From NCBI GenBank assembly GCA_024405255.1, contig JAKSOY010000002.1:1-61500 (forward strand): a stretch of 61,500 nt of DNA, given 5' to 3'. The stretch is from Kiritimatiellia bacterium. GTDB taxonomy: Bacteria > Verrucomicrobiota > Kiritimatiellia > RFP12 > UBA1067. Below the pieces are notes generated by a model that made no database searches, was not told where the DNA came from, and saw only the letters and a list, made by a program, of their open reading frames with translations. Positions 1 to 7,784 of this stretch are shown piece after piece (positions within the stretch are counted from its first letter, which is position 1; every line of letters starts with the position of its first letter). The position numbers and the translations under genes are program-made.

Positions 1-102
1 AAATCGGTGCAAGTCCGGCCTTGCCGTTCCGATAGAGAATCGACGAATTCTTCCCAGCAGATAAACGACAAGCGTTCCTTTGCGGACAACAGGCGGAGCC
101 AT
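1..102 (-). CDS. HipA-like kinase toxin, N-terminal fragment (partial)
   Basis: An open frame starts at the ATG at 102, two bases after the TGA of the HipB-like gene, and runs off the left edge of the window. AAAGGA just upstream, inside the end of the previous gene, is a good ribosome site. The visible peptide begins MAPPVVRKGTLVVYLLGR, which resembles the short N-terminal domain of HipA proteins, where a strand of the type LVVYLxGxxVGxL is usual. After that strand the match in this frame fades, while the neighbouring frame reads GEEFVDSLSERQGR, which looks more like the next HipA segment, so a one-base frameshift is possible. The call rests mainly on position next to a HipB-type gene. Only 34 residues are visible. 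Confidence 0.4.
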   Translation of the reverse strand, partial: MAPPVVRKGTLVVYLLGRIRRFSIGTARPDLHRF

Positions 103-104
103 CG

Positions 105-314
105 TCAGAATCCTTTCGTATCCAAAAGCTGGAAGTCGATTCCGAGAATGTCAAGAACCTTCAACATCTTGCCGACCTGCACAGTCTCCTTGCCATTCTC
201 CAATTCAACCACAAAACGACGACCGACATCCGCAGCCTGAGACAGTTCAAGCTGCGTAACCCCTTGCCGTTTCCGTTCTGCACGAATACGTGCGCCGATT
301 TCTGTGACCGTCAT
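105..314 (-). CDS. HipB-type helix-turn-helix antitoxin/regulator
   Basis: This 69-residue protein is almost entirely one XRE-type helix-turn-helix domain (about residues 5-62). The recognition region reads QLELSQAADVGRRFVVELE, followed by NGKETVQVGKML, the pattern typical of small HipB-like antitoxins. Such proteins dimerise, bind operator palindromes and repress their own operon while neutralising a HipA serine/threonine kinase. A longer open frame extends upstream to 737, but that part is low-quality sequence running into an intergenic repeat. The ATG at 314 has AAAGGAGAGG just before it and a strong promoter behind it, which decides the start. The next gene begins two bases after the stop, the usual tight hipBA arrangement. 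Confidence 0.8.
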   Translation of the reverse strand: MTVTEIGARIRAERKRQGVTQLELSQAADVGRRFVVELENGKETVQVGKMLKVLDILGIDFQLLDTKGF

Positions 315-342
315 GCCTTCCTCTCCTTTGTTCCCGAGCGGT

Positions 343-371
343 ATCTTACCAAATTTTCCGCCGATTGTCCA
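343..371 (-). promoter_or_regulatory. Promoter of the hipB-like gene
   Basis: On the minus strand a -35 box TGGACA (366-371, 5/6 to consensus) lies 17 bp from a -10 box TAAGAT (343-348), preceded by TG at 351-350 (extended -10). The ATG at 314 is about 28 nt downstream with a strong Shine-Dalgarno. Confidence 0.7.
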
Positions 372-380
372 TTCCCAATA

Positions 381-394
381 TTCCCGTTCGGGAA
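381..394. promoter_or_regulatory. Possible operator palindrome upstream of hipB-like gene
   Basis: TTCCCGTTCGGGAA has two 6-base inverted arms separated by TT, about 10 bp upstream of the -35 box. A further TTCCCG half site occurs at 331-336, between the -10 box and the start codon. Repeated half sites flanking a promoter fit autoregulation by the HipB-like protein; this is inference. Confidence 0.35.
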
Positions 395-700
395 CTTTGA
401 GGGCAGTTGACGAAGATTCCGGAAATCGGCTCCGCCGGACGCGGGGGGCGATTGGAAATTCTCGCTTCGCGCCTCCATCGACCCTTAGCCCCAAGTCCAT
501 GTCCTGCGGGAGGATTGCCGGTACCAGACCCGAAGGGAATTTCTTCAAACTGCTTTCCGTGTCCCGCGAAGCGGGTTTCCGCGTGGTCCGTGGTAAATCT
601 CGTGTCCCCAACGACTCCTTCCCCAAATGTGCAAGTGTGTAAGTGTGCAAACGGTCAATGTGCGGTAGTGAGTGGTGAGTACCAGTACACTTCATAGCCC
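395..700. other. Non-coding stretch, no gene recognised
   Basis: Several open frames cross this stretch on both strands, but none has a ribosome site plus a recognisable protein. Apart from a small CCCGC-GAA-GCGGG hairpin near 573-585, nothing else stands out. With the palindrome and repeat beside it, it separates the divergently transcribed hipB-like and nifU-like genes. Confidence 0.5.
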
Positions 701-762
701 CAATCAAACAATCCGAACAATCGAACAATCCGAACAATCAAACAATCCGAACAATCGAACAA
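701..762. repeat. Short tandem repeat (AACAATCCG/AACAATCG units)
   Basis: Alternating units of about 8 and 9 bp, reading CAATCCGAACAATCGAA and close variants, are repeated for about 60 bp just upstream of the nifU-like promoter. The same repeat occurs in a longer array at 30815-30966, also between genes. Confidence 0.8.
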
Positions 763-797
763 AGGGTGAAATTTGGGTGAAAATAGAAACACACGCA

Positions 798-826
798 AAG
801 ACAAATGACCATCTTTTTGGTATAAT
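798..826 (+). promoter_or_regulatory. Promoter of the nifU-like gene
   Basis: A perfect TATAAT (821-826) is preceded by TGG (818-820), making an extended -10. AAGACA at 798-803 (4/6 to TTGACA) lies 17 bp upstream. GAAGGA at 842-847 is the ribosome site for the ATG at 858. Confidence 0.75.
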
Positions 827-857
827 ATTCTTTTCGCAAGAGAAGGACAGTTTGAAG

Positions 858-1424
858 ATGTGGAATTATTCTGAGAAAATGATGGACCATTTCCGCAATC
901 CGCGGAATGTTGGCAAAATTGACAACCCTGACGGGACCGCCACCGTCGGTTCGCTCGCCTGTGGCGACGCCTTGACTTTCCAGTTCAAACTCGGTGCCGA
1001 CGGTCGTATTGCCGAAGCGAAATTCCAGACGTTTGGTTGCGCAAGCGCCATTGCCTCGTCTTCCGCGCTGACCGAAATGGTAATCGGCAAGACGCTCGAA
1101 GAAGCCTCGAAGATCACCAACCAGCAAATCGCCGACTTTCTCGGTGGACTTCCCCCGCAGAAGATGCACTGTTCCGTCATGGGACGCGAAGCGCTTGAAG
1201 CCGCAATCAAGAATTTCCATACCGGCGAAAACGCCGACCGCAATCTTGAAGACACCAAGCTTTGCACCTGCTACAACGTCTCCGAGAACGAAGTGCGCCG
1301 CGTAATCACGGAAAACGCGCTCACGACGGTCGAGGAAGTCACGAACTTCACGAAAGCCGGCGGCGGATGCGGCAAGTGCAAAGAAAAGATCCAGAAGATT
1401 CTCGACGAGATCAATTCCAAGTAA
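858..1424 (+). CDS. nifU: NifU-like Fe-S cluster scaffold protein (IscU + BFD domains)
   Basis: This 188-residue protein is an iron-sulfur cluster assembly scaffold. Residues 1-125 are an IscU/NifU N-terminal domain with the three cluster-ligand cysteines C35 (in ACGD, with D37), C61 and C105. Residues 134-185 are a bacterioferritin-associated-ferredoxin-like [2Fe-2S] domain with C136xC138 and C171xxC174. The third, Nfu-type domain of classical NifU is absent, so the gene is the two-domain form. The start at 858 is chosen over a longer upstream frame because the homology begins there ([12 protein letters not shown]) and it has GAAGGA and a TATAAT promoter upstream. No cysteine desulfurase (nifS/iscS) gene is beside it; the next gene on the same strand encodes a DUF1846 protein. 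There is no nitrogenase context, so the role is probably general cluster assembly. Confidence 0.92.
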   Translation: MWNYSEKMMDHFRNPRNVGKIDNPDGTATVGSLACGDALTFQFKLGADGRIAEAKFQTFGCASAIASSSALTEMVIGKTLEEASKITNQQIADFLGGLPPQKMHCSVMGREALEAAIKNFHTGENADRNLEDTKLCTCYNVSENEVRRVITENALTTVEEVTNFTKAGGGCGKCKEKIQKILDEINSK

Positions 1425-1484
1425 ACTTGTGTAGGTTGGGCGTTAAAAAGTTTTGGAAGTTGGGAAGAGTGGGAACTGAGTTCT

Positions 1485-3005
1485 ATGAACATTGGCTTTG
1501 ACAATGAGAAGTACCTCGCCGAGCAGTCCGAGGAAATTCGTCGCCGCGCCGAGAAATATGGGCGCCTCTATTTGGAATTCGGCGGCAAGCTGATGAACGA
1601 CATGCATGCGGCGCGCTGCCTGCCGGGATATGACCCGAATGTCAAGCTGCGCCTCCTGCAGACGCTCAAGGATCAGGCGGAAATCATTCTCTGCATCTAC
1701 GCCGGCGACATCGAACACAAGAAGATGCGCGCCGACTTCGGCATCTCCTATGCTGACGACGCGCTCAAGCTGATCGACGATCTCAAAGCCCTCGGACTTC
1801 TCTTCCGCGGCGTTGTCATTACGCGCTATGCCGGCCAGATGGCCGCCCAGCAGTTCCGTCAACGTCTCGAGAACCGCAACATTCCGGTGTTCTTCCACTA
1901 TGTCACGCAGGGCTATCCGGCGGATGTCGAAACAATCGTCTCCGAAAACGGCTACGGCAAGAACGACTTCATTCCGGTGGAGCGTCCGATCGTCGTCTGC
2001 ACAGCCCCCGGACCGGGGTCGGGCAAGTTCGCCACCTGCCTTTCGCAGATCTACCACGAGTATCGTCAGGGACGCACGGCGGGGTATTCGAAGTTCGAAA
2101 CCTTCCCTGTCTGGAACGTGCCGCTCGAGCATCCGCTCAACGTCGCCTACGAGGCCGCCACCATCGACCTCAAGGACCACAACATGATCGATCCCTACCA
2201 CCTGCAGGCATATGGGAAAACATCGGTCAACTACAATCGCGACGTTGAAGCCTATCCCCTTCTTCGTGCCATCTGGGAAAAGATGACCGGCGGCGAATGT
2301 CCCTACAAGTCCCCTACGGACATGGGCGTGAACCGCATCGGATTCGGTATTGTCGACGACGATGTCGTCAAGGACGCCTCGAAACAGGAAGTCATCCGCC
2401 GTTACTTCCGCTACATCACCGACTTCGCCATGGGTACGACGGACCGTGACTCTGTGGCGCGTGCCGACGCCTTGATGCAGAAACTCGGCCTCAAGCCTGA
2501 AGACCGCATCCCCGTCGAAGCCGCGCGCAAGGCCGTGCAAGATGCACGTGACGCCGGCAAGGGCAAGGAAGGCGGCGCCATCGTTTCCGGTGCCGCCATT
2601 CTCCTCAAGGACGGACGCATCATCACGGGACGCAATTCGGACGAGATGCACGCCTCTGCGGCCATGATGTTGAATGCCGTCAAGGCTCTTGCGGGCATTC
2701 CTCCGTCGATCCCGCTGATCGCGCCGAACGTCATCCATTCGATTGCGCATATGAAACGCGACATCCTTAAGGGTGGCTATACATCCCTCAACTTGGATGA
2801 AGCGCTCATCGGCCTCGCCATTTCGAGTACTGCCAATCCGACGGCCGCCGTCTGCATGGAAAAGCTGAACCTCTTGCGTGGTTGCGAAGTCCATCTGACG
2901 CATATCGTCACACCGGGTGACCAGGCGGGTCTTCGTCGTCTCGGCTGCCGTTTCACGAACGATCCTTCGTTCGCCTCGAAGACGCTTTTCATGGCTGGAC
3001 AGTAA
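1485..3005 (+). CDS. DUF1846 (UPF0371) family protein
   Basis: This 506-residue cytoplasmic protein matches the DUF1846/UPF0371 family over its whole length: it opens with IGFDNEKYLAEQSEEI and contains the characteristic CTAPGPGSGKFATCLSQ and DMGVNRIGFGI segments. The family has a P-loop-like N-terminal part with the GPGSGK motif, but no agreed reaction is known to me. It lies 60 bases after the nifU-like gene on the same strand and may share its transcript. No signal peptide or membrane segment is seen. The length is normal for the family. It converges with the glycosyltransferase gene that ends at 3116. Confidence 0.88.
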   Translation: MNIGFDNEKYLAEQSEEIRRRAEKYGRLYLEFGGKLMNDMHAARCLPGYDPNVKLRLLQTLKDQAEIILCIYAGDIEHKKMRADFGISYADDALKLIDDLKALGLLFRGVVITRYAGQMAAQQFRQRLENRNIPVFFHYVTQGYPADVETIVSENGYGKNDFIPVERPIVVCTAPGPGSGKFATCLSQIYHEYRQGRTAGYSKFETFPVWNVPLEHPLNVAYEAATIDLKDHNMIDPYHLQAYGKTSVNYNRDVEAYPLLRAIWEKMTGGECPYKSPTDMGVNRIGFGIVDDDVVKDASKQEVIRRYFRYITDFAMGTTDRDSVARADALMQKLGLKPEDRIPVEAARKAVQDARDAGKGKEGGAIVSGAAILLKDGRIITGRNSDEMHASAAMMLNAVKALAGIPPSIPLIAPNVIHSIAHMKRDILKGGYTSLNLDEALIGLAISSTANPTAAVCMEKLNLLRGCEVHLTHIVTPGDQAGLRRLGCRFTNDPSFASKTLFMAGQ

Positions 3006-3077
3006 CCGGCAGGGCGCAGACTCCGGCTACGCTGTGATATCGGGGTTATGTGTTCACATTTGTAACCCGTTGGTTGC

Positions 3078-3098
3078 GGCGCGGCTGGAATCCGCGCC
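3078..3098. terminator. Candidate stem-loop between convergent genes
   Basis: GGCGCGG (3078-3084) pairs with CCGCGCC (3092-3098) across a 7-base loop, in the 110-base gap between two converging genes. There is no T-run on either side, so this is at most a factor-independent 3' end or a repeated palindromic unit. Confidence 0.35.
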
Positions 3099-3115
3099 CT
3101 ACCATTTCGGGGGCG

Positions 3116-4945
3116 TCAGGCATGGTCTTTGCCGATGTATTCGCACGGTGCCTTCGCCGCGAGAATTCCCTGAACGAAGCGGACGCCGTAGCAGATGTGC
3201 GTCGCGAAAACACCACACCAGGTCACGAACCACATCAGCGGATTGAATGCGAACGTACTGACGATCGTCAAGACAAGGTAGAACGCCATCGGTGCGCAGA
3301 TCGCCGCGAGAATCCACGGCGCCGCCGCACCGCAGGATGCGGCCCAATCTAGTCCAAACCAGCACGCAAGGACAGCAACCAGTGCCACCACATAAAGCGT
3401 AAATGCGGTGGGAATGAAATAGGACAAGTGAAGAGAATTCTCCGGGAAACGCTTCACAAAATAGCCGCGATGGAACGCGTAGCGTCCAAGCTGACGCAAA
3501 TGCGCCCCGAACAGCGGACGACGATGATGGTACACGATCGTCCACGGATCGTAGACGATACGCTTCTTTTCATCGCAGACAATCGACTTGCAGAGGAGCG
3601 TGTCTTCGCCCGGCCAAAAGTCCGTTCGATACCCGCCGAACTTGCGCAGAAGCGAAGTACGGACGAAGAGATTGCAGCTCGGATAGTCGTCGACATCCAA
3701 GAGCACGCGCCCGCCGACGTAACGATAGCGGTAGTTGCCGCTCACGAAAACGTTTTCGTAAACCCGGCCACCCGCCTGCGCGAGGAATGCGTCTCCTGGC
3801 GGGGTGACACCCGGACCTCCCACGCCCCCGATTGCGGGATCACTGAAATACTTGACCGCATTCTCGATCCAGTGCGCTTCAGGGAAGGCGTCGTCGTCGA
3901 TAAAGGCCACGACATCCCCTTTCGCCTGCTGAATGCCCAAATTCCGTTTTTCCGCCGGACGCACCTTACCCGTCGGAAGGACCGTGAGCGGGAAGCGAAA
4001 GTCGGTCGCGAATCGGTCGATAGACTGGTCCGGCAAAACCAGAACCTCAAATTCTGAATAGGTCTGCTCGTTCAACGCCTTGAGACACTCTTCCAGCATC
4101 CAACTCGATGACGGACAGGCGATCACCACACTCACAAAAGGTTTTGTCTCAAGAGGTGGCGGCACCTCGACCTTTGCATAGTAATGCAACAGACGCAACC
4201 GATAGAACACAGCCAATGTATCATGGACCATCTCGCGCACCGTACGAATCTTCAGTGCGCCGAACTTCTGTCCAAAGCGGATTTCGACAGGAGCTTCGCT
4301 GATCTTTGCGCCGCGTCCACACGCGATCGCAAGAAGTTCGAGATCAAATGCGTATGTCTTGACCAGCATTCGATCCAACGCTTCGCCGAGCGGCTGACGG
4401 CGGAAGAGCTTCATCCCGGTCTGCGTATCGGTCACGGGGAGGCCGATAAACAGATGGACGAGCGAATAGTAGACAAAACTTGAAAGCCGGCGATGCCACG
4501 GATACTGCACCTTCGATTCCGGGTGGCGCTTCGAACCGACGACGATATCGCTGTTCCGACTCTTCATCGAGTCGAAGAACTTGGGAAGCATTTTGGGGGC
4601 GATGTCTAGATCGCCGTCAAGGAGAAGAATGAAGTTTCCCTTCGAGGCGCGGAAGCCGACGCGAAGCGCATTCCCCTTTCCGGCATTCTTTTCAACCCAG
4701 ACCGGATGCACCACGTCGGGACGTACCGCAACCGCTCGGCGTAAGGCCTCTGCCGTGCCATCGCCACTGCCATCATCCACCGGAACGAGTTCGTAGGGAA
4801 TCCGGCCGGCATCGAGACAGTTGGCAACAGAAACAAGATTTGATTCTATCGAATCGGCAAGACGATAAACAGGCAGAATGACACTCAAGAGACCCCCATT
4901 GAGGATCTCCTGAGCGGATGTCCATTCTGTCGTTTGAACCGCCAC
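3116..4945 (-). CDS. Double-domain GT2 glycosyltransferase, membrane anchored
   Basis: This 609-residue protein carries two GT-A family 2 glycosyltransferase domains in tandem. The first (about 18-270) resembles dolichyl/polyprenyl-phosphate sugar transferases, with VDDGSGDGTAEAL and the metal-binding LLDGDLDI. The second (about 275-510) begins FVSVVIACPSSSW and has the DXD-like FIDDDAF and a GGVGGPG loop. The last 100 residues hold two or three hydrophobic helices, so the C-terminus sits in the inner membrane. It probably transfers sugars to a lipid carrier or envelope glycan. No ATG precedes the first domain in this frame; the GTG at 4945, with GGAAG about 12 bases upstream, is the best start and lies 7 bases after the GH97 stop. 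The two domains may act sequentially, or one may be regulatory. Confidence 0.8.
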   Translation of the reverse strand: MAVQTTEWTSAQEILNGGLLSVILPVYRLADSIESNLVSVANCLDAGRIPYELVPVDDGSGDGTAEALRRAVAVRPDVVHPVWVEKNAGKGNALRVGFRASKGNFILLLDGDLDIAPKMLPKFFDSMKSRNSDIVVGSKRHPESKVQYPWHRRLSSFVYYSLVHLFIGLPVTDTQTGMKLFRRQPLGEALDRMLVKTYAFDLELLAIACGRGAKISEAPVEIRFGQKFGALKIRTVREMVHDTLAVFYRLRLLHYYAKVEVPPPLETKPFVSVVIACPSSSWMLEECLKALNEQTYSEFEVLVLPDQSIDRFATDFRFPLTVLPTGKVRPAEKRNLGIQQAKGDVVAFIDDDAFPEAHWIENAVKYFSDPAIGGVGGPGVTPPGDAFLAQAGGRVYENVFVSGNYRYRYVGGRVLLDVDDYPSCNLFVRTSLLRKFGGYRTDFWPGEDTLLCKSIVCDEKKRIVYDPWTIVYHHRRPLFGAHLRQLGRYAFHRGYFVKRFPENSLHLSYFIPTAFTLYVVALVAVLACWFGLDWAASCGAAAPWILAAICAPMAFYLVLTIVSTFAFNPLMWFVTWCGVFATHICYGVRFVQGILAAKAPCEYIGKDHA

Positions 4946-4952
4946 GCGCGGA

Positions 4953-6998
4953 TCACTTCCAGAACTGGAGCTTGGACGGAATCTTGTTCGTCCAGGTATC
5001 GCGGGAAATCCGCGCCGTGAAGCCACCGCCCGGCCCCAACTTGACCGCGAACTTGCTGCCCGTCTGGACCTTCTCTTCGCGGTGGATGTAGTCCGTCGCA
5101 TCGCGGTTGGCATTCACGCCGTCTTCGAAGATTTCCGCGACCCACTCACCCTGGGCCAGGAAATCGAGCGTAATCACAAGCTCCTGAGGCTGCCAGGCGC
5201 CGATCGCCGACACATACCACACATCGCCTTTCCGACGAGCAATGGCCGCGAACTTGTCGACATCGGCAGCCAGACCGATCGTCTCGTCCCAGACCGTCGG
5301 AACCTTCGCCATGAAATCGAAGCACTCCTGGTTCTTGAGATACTGAGACGGCGTATCGCACAACATCTGCAACGGAGCTTCGAAGAGCGACATCAGCGCC
5401 ATCTGGTGCACACGCGTACCCTGCGAACCCGGCAGGGAATTCGACGGACGAAACGCGGCACGCGTCATATTGCGCATCGCACCCGGCGTGTAGTCAAGCG
5501 GACCCGCCACCATTCGCGTGAAGAGCACCTTGAGGTCGTTCGCCGGGAAATCGGAATCCGGTTCCCACTTGAGATTCTCGAGGCCATGCACGCCTTCATA
5601 GTTGACGATGTTGGGATAGGTGCGTGAAAGTCCCGTCGGCTTGTACATGCCGTGGTAGTCGACCATCAGCTTGTACTTCGCGGCAATCTCAGCGGTCCGC
5701 GCGAGATACGAGACGACGAACTGGTCGTCACGATCCATGAAGTCGATCTTGAAGCCCTTCACGCCCATCGCCGCATAGCGCTGGAAGACCTCGTCGGGAT
5801 TCGACACGAGATGCGGCCAGCTGCACCAGAGGATGATGCCCACGCCGCGGCTTTTCGCATAGCTGACAAGCGCCGGCACATCGACGTTCTTGTGAATCTT
5901 CATCACCTGCAGCTTCTCGCTCCAGCCTTCATCGAAGATCACATACTCGATGTTGTTCTTGCTCGCGAAGTCGATGTAGTACTCATAGGTCTTCGTGTTG
6001 CAACCGCTCTTGAACGGAACGCCCGTCACATTCCAGTCGTTCCACCAGTCCCATGCGACCTTGCCCGGCTTGACCCACGAAGGATGTCCATCGAGCTTCG
6101 ACGGCGTCGCAAGCGCATAGACGATATCGCTCTCGACGAGCTTCGCCGTATTCGGGGCGAGGATGAACACACGCCACGGATAGGCCCGCGTACCCTGCGT
6201 CGCCGCAATGTAGTCGAGGCGTCCGTTCACCTGGCGCGAACGGCGCGTATCTTTGATCTTCTGCGGATCGGGCAGACGAGCCAGGCTGGACTTCAACGCC
6301 GCCGGCGCCTCACCATTCGGCACAAGATTCCAGCCGGCATAGTCCAACAGGTCGCTTTCCGTCACGACAAGGCTCACACCTTCCTTCTCGCCGACTTTCG
6401 GATACTCGACGAGCAAGGGCAGGTAGACGACACCCGACTTCTCTTTCAATTTCCCCGTCGTCGTCTTCTCATAGATGGACTCCCAGCTGCAGTAGTGCCC
6501 ACCGCCGCGCGTCCATCCGACATAAGCCGTCAGGTCGGGCTTCGGGAAGGTCAGCGGAGCCTCGTCTTCCGTCACCGTCACCACGGGATCGGCCCAAGCC
6601 GTTTTGAAGCGATACGCGACACCGTCGTTGCGTGCGTGCAGCACGACCTGCCAGCCGCCCTCAAAGGTCACGGTCGTCTCGTTGCCGTTATCGTCCACCT
6701 TCGCCTTCTTATAGCACGGCGTTTCCAGCACGGCATTCCGACTGCCGTGTTCATTGGCCAGCACTTTCGGCTTTTTCAGAAGGTTCTTACCGCCAATCGT
6801 TCCCTTTTCCTTGAAGGTCATGGAAATCGTTGTCGGCGCAATCAGCTCCACGCCATCGCGGTAGACGGCATACTGAAGCGACGGTTCGGTGATGAGACGA
6901 ATCTCATTCAACCCGTCCGGTGACTTTTCAATGATCGTCTCCGCGAACGCGGGGACCAACGCGGCCGAAACCGCCATCAAGAGGAGTGTTTTTTTCAT
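4953..6998 (-). CDS. Secreted GH97 alpha-glycosidase
   Basis: This 681-residue protein has a signal peptide (about 1-19) and the three-part GH97 layout: N-terminal beta-sandwich to about 290, a (beta/alpha)8 barrel to about 575 and a C-terminal beta-sandwich. Barrel motifs WDWWNDWNVTG, EYVIFDEGWS and GFKIDFMDRDDQ are clear. D419 in KIDF occupies the nucleophile position of retaining GH97 alpha-galactosidases, rather than the glutamate arrangement of inverting SusB-type alpha-glucosidases; E468 in NYEGVHG is a candidate acid/base. The likely role is removal of alpha-linked galactose or glucose in the periplasm or outside the cell. Its -10 box sits only 6 bases before the ATG, predicting a leaderless mRNA. 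The double glycosyltransferase gene follows 7 bases after its stop. Confidence 0.93.
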   Translation of the reverse strand: MKKTLLLMAVSAALVPAFAETIIEKSPDGLNEIRLITEPSLQYAVYRDGVELIAPTTISMTFKEKGTIGGKNLLKKPKVLANEHGSRNAVLETPCYKKAKVDDNGNETTVTFEGGWQVVLHARNDGVAYRFKTAWADPVVTVTEDEAPLTFPKPDLTAYVGWTRGGGHYCSWESIYEKTTTGKLKEKSGVVYLPLLVEYPKVGEKEGVSLVVTESDLLDYAGWNLVPNGEAPAALKSSLARLPDPQKIKDTRRSRQVNGRLDYIAATQGTRAYPWRVFILAPNTAKLVESDIVYALATPSKLDGHPSWVKPGKVAWDWWNDWNVTGVPFKSGCNTKTYEYYIDFASKNNIEYVIFDEGWSEKLQVMKIHKNVDVPALVSYAKSRGVGIILWCSWPHLVSNPDEVFQRYAAMGVKGFKIDFMDRDDQFVVSYLARTAEIAAKYKLMVDYHGMYKPTGLSRTYPNIVNYEGVHGLENLKWEPDSDFPANDLKVLFTRMVAGPLDYTPGAMRNMTRAAFRPSNSLPGSQGTRVHQMALMSLFEAPLQMLCDTPSQYLKNQECFDFMAKVPTVWDETIGLAADVDKFAAIARRKGDVWYVSAIGAWQPQELVITLDFLAQGEWVAEIFEDGVNANRDATDYIHREEKVQTGSKFAVKLGPGGGFTARISRDTWTNKIPSKLQFWK

Positions 6999-7004
6999 AC
7001 GGAT

Positions 7005-7010
7005 ATTTTA
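7005..7010 (-). promoter_or_regulatory. Extended -10 of the GH97 gene, leaderless spacing
   Basis: TGA-TAAAAT on the minus strand (TG at 7013-7012, hexamer 7010-7005) ends 6 bases before the ATG at 6998. A weak -35 (GTGGCA) lies at 18 bp spacing. Transcription would begin at or next to the A of the start codon. Confidence 0.6.
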
Positions 7011-7784
7011 TCAAAAATTGGTTGATGATGCCACGGCAAAAAGGTCGCATGCGTTGGCCGTCGTTTGCGCGGCAAATGTCTCGACGGGAACGTTCCGTTC
7101 GGCTGCAAGACGCGTGGCGGTATGAACGACATAGGCCGGTTCACACGGACGTCCTCGCAAGGGGACGGGCGAAAGATAGGGCGAATCCGTCTCGACAAGG
7201 ATTCGGTCTTGCGGCACATAGCGCGCCGAGGCACGAACGTCGTCCGCCGACTTGAAGGTGACGATACCGGAAAAGGAAATCATAAACCCGCGGTCGAGGA
7301 GCTGTCCCGCGAAACGCGGAATGCCCGTGTACGAATGAATGACGCCGCGCAGACGGTCGCCGTGATGCCACGGGATCTCGTCCAGGACACCCAATGTGGC
7401 ATCATCCGCCTCGCGCGTATGAATCACGACCGGCAGCGCCAGTTGATCGGCGAGGACGAGTTGCGCCGCAAAAAGATCGCACTGCGCCTTCAGCGTCTCG
7501 GGATTGTAATGGCAGTCAAGACCGATCTCGCCGATTGCCGCCACGCGGTCGTGATGGGCGGACACCAACTTCGGCAATGTCGGCAGCACGTCTTTTGCAC
7601 GCTCGATCTGATCCCGATCAAAACCAAGCGCCACGCACCCGGGGGTGCGCAGCGCGTGGACGTTGAGTTCGTCGTCTCCGCCCACGGCCAGCACACGGGT
7701 CACCCCGGCTGCAGCCGCGCGGGCGAAGATCGCATCAACGTCATCGTCCGCGCTGAAATGGGCATGCGTATCAAAGAGTTCCAT
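7011..7784 (-). CDS. tatD: TatD-family metal-dependent hydrolase/DNase
   Basis: This 257-residue protein is a TatD-type TIM-barrel metallohydrolase. The metal ligands are visible in order: FDTHAH at the N-terminus, the GEIGLDCHY glutamate motif, VVIHTREAD, VIHSYTG and the terminal VETDSPYLSP. Family members act as 3'-5' exonucleases on DNA or RNA and in DNA quality control. The ATG at 7784 overlaps the TGA of the preceding gene (TGATG), so the two are translationally coupled; a TTG one codon upstream is less likely. Length is normal. The stop lies at 7011, immediately beside the GH97 promoter. Confidence 0.93.
   Translation of the reverse strand: MELFDTHAHFSADDDVDAIFARAAAAGVTRVLAVGGDDELNVHALRTPGCVALGFDRDQIERAKDVLPTLPKLVSAHHDRVAAIGEIGLDCHYNPETLKAQCDLFAAQLVLADQLALPVVIHTREADDATLGVLDEIPWHHGDRLRGVIHSYTGIPRFAGQLLDRGFMISFSGIVTFKSADDVRASARYVPQDRILVETDSPYLSPVPLRGRPCEPAYVVHTATRLAAERNVPVETFAAQTTANACDLFAVASSTNF

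Noticed and set aside
315..737. N-terminal extension of the HipB-like protein
   Set aside because: The longer frame begins in the intergenic repeat and has no family similarity; the ATG at 314 has a ribosome site and a promoter that lies inside the would-be extension.
858..1424. nifU as a sign of nitrogen fixation
   Set aside because: Two-domain NifU-like scaffolds are widespread in non-diazotrophs, and no nif structural gene or nifS is adjacent.
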